Assembly: GCF_020166335.1 (NCBI RefSeq)
Contig: NZ_JAIUJR010000005.1
Location: 1-64,000 of the forward strand
Length of the DNA: 64,000 nucleotides
Direction: 5' to 3'
Source: Winogradskyella alexanderae
Lineage (GTDB): Bacteria > Bacteroidota > Bacteroidia > Flavobacteriales > Flavobacteriaceae
Below, piece after piece: positions 60,533-64,000 of the stretch. Under the pieces are notes generated by a model. That model was not told where the DNA came from and ran no database searches. It saw only the letters and a program-made list of their open reading frames with translations. Every line of letters begins with the position of its first letter. Position 1 is the first letter of the stretch. A program made the position numbers and the translations under genes.

Positions 60533-61420
60533 ATGGAAGGTTCACAAAAATCCAGTATCGGTCTTAAAGTTGGTTTAGGGATACTATTGGTTTTATTTTT
60601 AGGAACGGCATTTTATGCCTCAAAACTTTACAGCGACAAACAAGAAACAGAACGCGTTTTAATTAGTGAAAAGCAACAGGTCATGAAAGATCTGAGCAAT
60701 ATGGCAAAAGATTATGATGCCGCAATTGCAGAGGGGGAAAGAACAAACCAAGATTTAATTGATGCAAGGGCACGTATTCAGGATTTAATGGATTCTTTAA
60801 AAGTATCCCAAAACAGCGTAAATAGCCTATGGCGTTATAGAAAGAAATACCTGGCACTACAAGAGGAAATGGAAATTTTATTAGAAGAAAACGATCGTTT
60901 AAAGGTTGAAAATGAATTGCTAGCAGTTTCTTTAGATAGCACGCAAGTACAATTAAAGGAGCGTACAATGTTTACAGATTCACTTTTGGTTCAAAATACT
61001 GAATTAGCTAATGTAGTGGAAGGTGCAGCTTCTTTACAAACAGTTGGACTTAAAGGGCTTGGTGTAATTGAAAGACGAAGCGGTAAACAAATACCAACTG
61101 AACGTGCTAGACGTAGTGATAAAATTAAAATTTGCTTTACAGTGGCAAAAAACACGTTAACAGAAGCTGGCGATAAAGAGCTTTACGTACAAGTTATAGA
61201 TCCAAAAAATAATGTACTTGGATCCAACGGGCAGGTGCAATTTGAAGACCAAGTCTTAAATTATAGCCTAATTAGTCGTTTTAATTATGAGAATAGAAAC
61301 TTGGATATTTGTGAGTACATAAGTGCCACGGATGATTCTAAGTTTGAAGAAGGAAGATATAGAGTAAATGTATTTAACGATAAAGAGTTGATTTCTGCTT
61401 CAGAATTTGTGTTGAAGTAG
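60533..61420 (+). CDS. Membrane-anchored coiled-coil protein
   Basis: A 295-residue protein. Residues about 10-29 (LKVGLGILLVLFLGTAFYAS) are one N-terminal membrane helix. Residues about 32-160 are a long coiled coil (TNQDLIDARARIQDLMDS, LQEEMEILLEENDRLKVENELLA). The C-terminal ~130 residues are a beta-rich domain (KIKICFTVAKNTLTEAGDKE, VINPKNNV-like VIDPKNNVLG). It is divergent from hutG and has its own strong terminator. Proteins of this build are common in Bacteroidota and of unknown function; the hut genes flanking it may be coincidental. Confidence 0.8.
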   Translation: MEGSQKSSIGLKVGLGILLVLFLGTAFYASKLYSDKQETERVLISEKQQVMKDLSNMAKDYDAAIAEGERTNQDLIDARARIQDLMDSLKVSQNSVNSLWRYRKKYLALQEEMEILLEENDRLKVENELLAVSLDSTQVQLKERTMFTDSLLVQNTELANVVEGAASLQTVGLKGLGVIERRSGKQIPTERARRSDKIKICFTVAKNTLTEAGDKELYVQVIDPKNNVLGSNGQVQFEDQVLNYSLISRFNYENRNLDICEYISATDDSKFEEGRYRVNVFNDKELISASEFVLK

Positions 61421-61446
61421 TAGTTGATTCAAATTGATTAATAGCT

Positions 61447-61479
61447 AAAAATCCAGAAGGAAACTTCTGGATTTTTTAT
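61447..61479 (+). terminator. Terminator of the coiled-coil protein gene, shared with hutI 3' end
   Basis: Perfect stem AAAAATCCAGAAG/CTTCTGGATTTTTT with a GAAA (GNRA) tetraloop. The hutI stop codon overlaps the T-run, so the hairpin may serve both convergent genes. Confidence 0.85.
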
Positions 61480-62714
61480 TCTAGTAACGTACCGTTAATG
61501 ATAATTTGTTCTACTGGATTATGTGCAAAAGAATAAGGTATTTCCCTATAATGATTCATAGGTTTTGTGATAATAAAATTAGCTTTTTTCCCTCTAGTTA
61601 CACTCCCGTACATATTACTTATACCCATAGCATAAGCACCGTTTATTGTCGCTGCATTTATTGCTTCTTCGGGTGTTAGTTTTAATTTTGCACAAGCTGC
61701 ACCAACAATAAAATTCATATTACCGCTTGGTGCAGAACCAGGATTGTAGTCTGACGCAATTGCAAGGGGTAGGCCAGCATCAATGAGTTTTCTTGCAGGT
61801 GTGTATGGTATACCAAGAAAAAATGAACATCCTGGAAGTGCGACAGGCATTGTTGAACTTCCCTTCAAGGCTTTAATGTCTTTATCGCTCAGTAATTCCA
61901 GGTGGTCAACAGATAAAGCATTATGCTTAACACCAATTGCAACGCCACCTAAATTGTTAAATTGATTTACATGAATTTTTGGTCTAAAGTTGTTCGCCTT
62001 ACCTGCTTTTAAGATGATTTCTAAATCATCAATATCAAAGTAACCCTCCTCACAAAATACATCAATAAAATGGGAAATATTTAAAGCATTAGCTTTCGGG
62101 ATTAATTCCTGAGTAATTTGTTCTATATATTTTTCTTTGTTTTTCCTGTACTTTTGAGGTATGGCATGTGCAGCCAATAAGGTAGGCGTTATGTAGGCTA
62201 AGGTATCTTGTTTTATACGCTTTATAACCTTAAGCATTTTGAGTTCTGCTTCAACAGAAAGACCATAACCCGTTTTAATCTCAACTGCACCTGTCCCCAT
62301 CCTTATAATCTCATCGAGGCGCGCAATGGATTGATCGTAAATATCCTCTTCAGATGTATTTTGAAGTTCTTTTGCGGAATTCAAAATGCCGCCACCACGA
62401 GCGGCAATTTCTTCATAACTAAGCCCATTAATTCTATCAACATATTCACTTGTCCTATCACCGGCATAGACAAGATGTGTATGAGAATCACACCACGAGG
62501 GTAATACAATTTTACCAGTTGCATCAACAGTCTTTTCTGCATCTATCGGATGGTAGTCTTCCATCTTACCATATTCAATAATTGTATCGTGTTCAATATA
62601 TAAATAGGCATTCTCTAATACCGATAAGTGTTTCATGTCAGTACCTTTTACTATGGTAACATTGTGATCATGAACTTGAAGTAACTGTTTTATGTTGGTT
62701 ATTAGTATAGACAT
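61476..62714 (-). CDS. hutI: Imidazolonepropionase
   Basis: A 412-residue amidohydrolase-fold enzyme of histidine degradation that opens 4-imidazolone-5-propionate. Motifs: LPSWCDSHTHLVYAGDR (metal-binding HxH), RGGGILNSAKELQ, GAVEIKTGYGLS, TLLAAHAIP, FCEEGYFDIDD, IHVNQFNNLGGV, DHLELL and ASDYNPGSAPSGNM. All key residues are present and the length is normal. Together with hutG it indicates histidine catabolism; hutH and hutU are not in the window. Confidence 0.95.
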   Translation of the reverse strand: MSILITNIKQLLQVHDHNVTIVKGTDMKHLSVLENAYLYIEHDTIIEYGKMEDYHPIDAEKTVDATGKIVLPSWCDSHTHLVYAGDRTSEYVDRINGLSYEEIAARGGGILNSAKELQNTSEEDIYDQSIARLDEIIRMGTGAVEIKTGYGLSVEAELKMLKVIKRIKQDTLAYITPTLLAAHAIPQKYRKNKEKYIEQITQELIPKANALNISHFIDVFCEEGYFDIDDLEIILKAGKANNFRPKIHVNQFNNLGGVAIGVKHNALSVDHLELLSDKDIKALKGSSTMPVALPGCSFFLGIPYTPARKLIDAGLPLAIASDYNPGSAPSGNMNFIVGAACAKLKLTPEEAINAATINGAYAMGISNMYGSVTRGKKANFIITKPMNHYREIPYSFAHNPVEQIIINGTLLE

Positions 62715-62758
62715 TTAATTAGTTGGTTATATGTAAAGATTATTATTTTTTTTCATAA

Positions 62759-62794
62759 AAAAAAACGCTACTTTCAACTAAGTAGCGTTTTCTT
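62759..62794 (-). terminator. Terminator of fumC
   Basis: Stem AAAACGCTACTT/AAGTAGCGTTTT with loop TCAACT. On the - strand it is followed by a long T-run. It lies just past the fumC stop codon. Confidence 0.8.
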
Positions 62795-62810
62795 CAAATT
62801 ACTATTAATT

Positions 62811-64000
62811 TTATTTTAAGCTACCTACCATGTCTTCTGGTTTAACCCATTCATCGTACTCTTCGGCTGTTACATAACCGAGATTAATCGCTTCTTCTTT
62901 AAGTGTTGTTCCGTTTTTATGTGCTGTATTTGCAATTTCTGCGGCTTTATAGTATCCAATTTTCGTGTTTAAAGCTGTAACTAGCATTAACGAGTTATTT
63001 AATAATTGCTTAATCACGGCATGATTTGGTTCAATGCCACTAGCACAATTAACATCAAAACTTACACAGGCGTCACCAATTAATTGAGCCGATTGTAATA
63101 TGTTTGCTGCCATCATGGGTTTAAAAACATTTAATTCATAATGTCCTTGGGTTCCACCAACACTAACAGCAACATCATTGCCCATAACCTGAGCACAGAC
63201 CATTGTTAACGCTTCACATTGCGTTGGATTGACTTTTCCTGGCATAATAGAACTTCCTGGTTCATTGGCTGGAATTATAATTTCTCCAATACCGGATCGT
63301 GGTCCAGACGCCATCATTCTAATATCATTAGCAATTTTATTTAATGATACAGCAATTTGTTTGAGTGCACCGTGAGTTTCTACGATGGCATCATGTGCTG
63401 CAAGGGCTTCAAACTTATTTTCGGCTGTTATGAACGGAAGTCCAGTGAACTCTGCAATATACTTTGCTACCAATACATCATACCCTTGCGGTGTATTGAG
63501 TCCAGTACCAACTGCAGTACCACCAAGTGCCAGTTCGCTCAGATGGGCAAGTGTGTTTTCTAATGCTTTTAAACCATGGTCTAATTGGGAAACATAACCG
63601 GAAAATTCCTGACCAAGTGTCAACGGTGTTGCGTCCATTAAATGGGTACGTCCTATTTTTACAACGTCCTTAAACTCCAATGACTTTTTATGCAGTGTAT
63701 TACGTAATTGAATTACTCCAGGAATTGTTGTTTCAACAACCTTTTTATAGGCAGCAATATGCATTCCAGTAGGGAAGGTGTCGTTTGAAGATTGCGATTT
63801 ATTTACATCATCGTTTGGTTGAATGGTTTTTTCGCCTTCACCAATGACCTTACCTGCCAATTGGTGTGCTCTATTGGCAACAACCTCATTAACGTTCATA
63901 TTACTTTGAGTACCAGATCCTGTTTGCCAAATTACCAATGGGAATTGATCATTGTGTTTGTTGTCTAGAATTTCATCACAAACCTGAGCTATTAAATCCC
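62811..64000 (-). CDS. fumC: Fumarate hydratase class II (5' end beyond the window)
   Basis: At least 396 residues are visible. The frame is open to the right edge (codons for [20 protein letters not shown] precede [14 protein letters not shown]), so the N-terminal ~70 residues are outside. Signature segments are [37 protein letters not shown]-like [10 protein letters not shown], and [17 protein letters not shown] (the fumarase/aspartase catalytic signature). It interconverts fumarate and malate in the TCA cycle. The first Met in view (63938) is internal, not the start. Confidence 0.95.
   Translation of the reverse strand, partial: DLIAQVCDEILDNKHNDQFPLVIWQTGSGTQSNMNVNEVVANRAHQLAGKVIGEGEKTIQPNDDVNKSQSSNDTFPTGMHIAAYKKVVETTIPGVIQLRNTLHKKSLEFKDVVKIGRTHLMDATPLTLGQEFSGYVSQLDHGLKALENTLAHLSELALGGTAVGTGLNTPQGYDVLVAKYIAEFTGLPFITAENKFEALAAHDAIVETHGALKQIAVSLNKIANDIRMMASGPRSGIGEIIIPANEPGSSIMPGKVNPTQCEALTMVCAQVMGNDVAVSVGGTQGHYELNVFKPMMAANILQSAQLIGDACVSFDVNCASGIEPNHAVIKQLLNNSLMLVTALNTKIGYYKAAEIANTAHKNGTTLKEEAINLGYVTAEEYDEWVKPEDMVGSLK

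Overview
The window looks like a chromosome segment of a marine-type Flavobacteriaceae bacterium (Bacteroidota). The base composition is AT-rich. Promoters that can be recognised follow the Bacteroidota pattern (TTG or TTTG, about 20 bases, then TAnnTTTG), and there are few Shine-Dalgarno sequences. Gene content is typical of the family: the ligase-associated DNA damage cluster, a parvulin/RsmE/DUF4159/TrmH run, TamB divergent from TsaD, paired pirins, EttA, and hutG/hutI. The genus cannot be fixed from the sequence alone.

Region 1 (1-19,060) is an accessory island. Its first part (122-6972) is all on the + strand. It holds an SF1 helicase, a small broken ORF, a membrane-anchored hypothetical, a two-gene pair (a DGLQR-motif protein plus a HEPN-motif protein) and an HNH endonuclease. 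Three related ~130-base imperfect palindromes separate these units, so the stretch resembles a cassette array. The second part (7220-15788, - strand) is a type I restriction-modification operon. Its order is PLD-like protein, HsdM, membrane protein, HsdS, exported beta-rich protein, HsdR. The third part (16017-18732) is a recombination module with a Bacteroidota-type tyrosine integrase, a hypothetical, an excisionase-like HTH protein and a convergent RHH-like protein. The integrase lies next to the 3' end of a tRNA-Arg gene and is preceded by a set of TGGTGAAA repeats that could be arm-type sites.

Region 2 (19,066-19,680) is a tRNA operon on the - strand (Ser-GCT, Pro-TGG, Arg-TCT in transcription order), with a recognisable promoter and terminator. 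Region 3 (19,807-26,169) is the four-gene ligase-associated DNA repair cluster: MBL exonuclease, ATP-dependent ligase, Lhr-like helicase and PdeM phosphoesterase. It is interrupted by a GIY-YIG pseudogene lying among six REP-like palindromes.

Region 4 (26,282-50,606) is mostly housekeeping. It includes RNA modification (TsaD, RsmE, a TrmH-family enzyme), TamB, glycolysis (PfkA, GAPDH), an M24 peptidase, an acyl-CoA carboxylase beta subunit, and EttA. It also has a flavin-reductase/MarR/pirin redox locus with two matching palindromic operator candidates, one of which overlaps a promoter.

Region 5 (50,773-59,352) is a seven-gene same-strand operon: a coiled-coil protein, two unknown proteins, a AAA+ ATPase, a NUDIX protein and two membrane proteins. 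I cannot assign it to a described pathway, and it is the best candidate here for an uncharacterised system. Region 6 (59,427-64,000) has two histidine-degradation genes (hutG, hutI) around a coiled-coil membrane protein, followed by a fumarase gene cut by the window edge.
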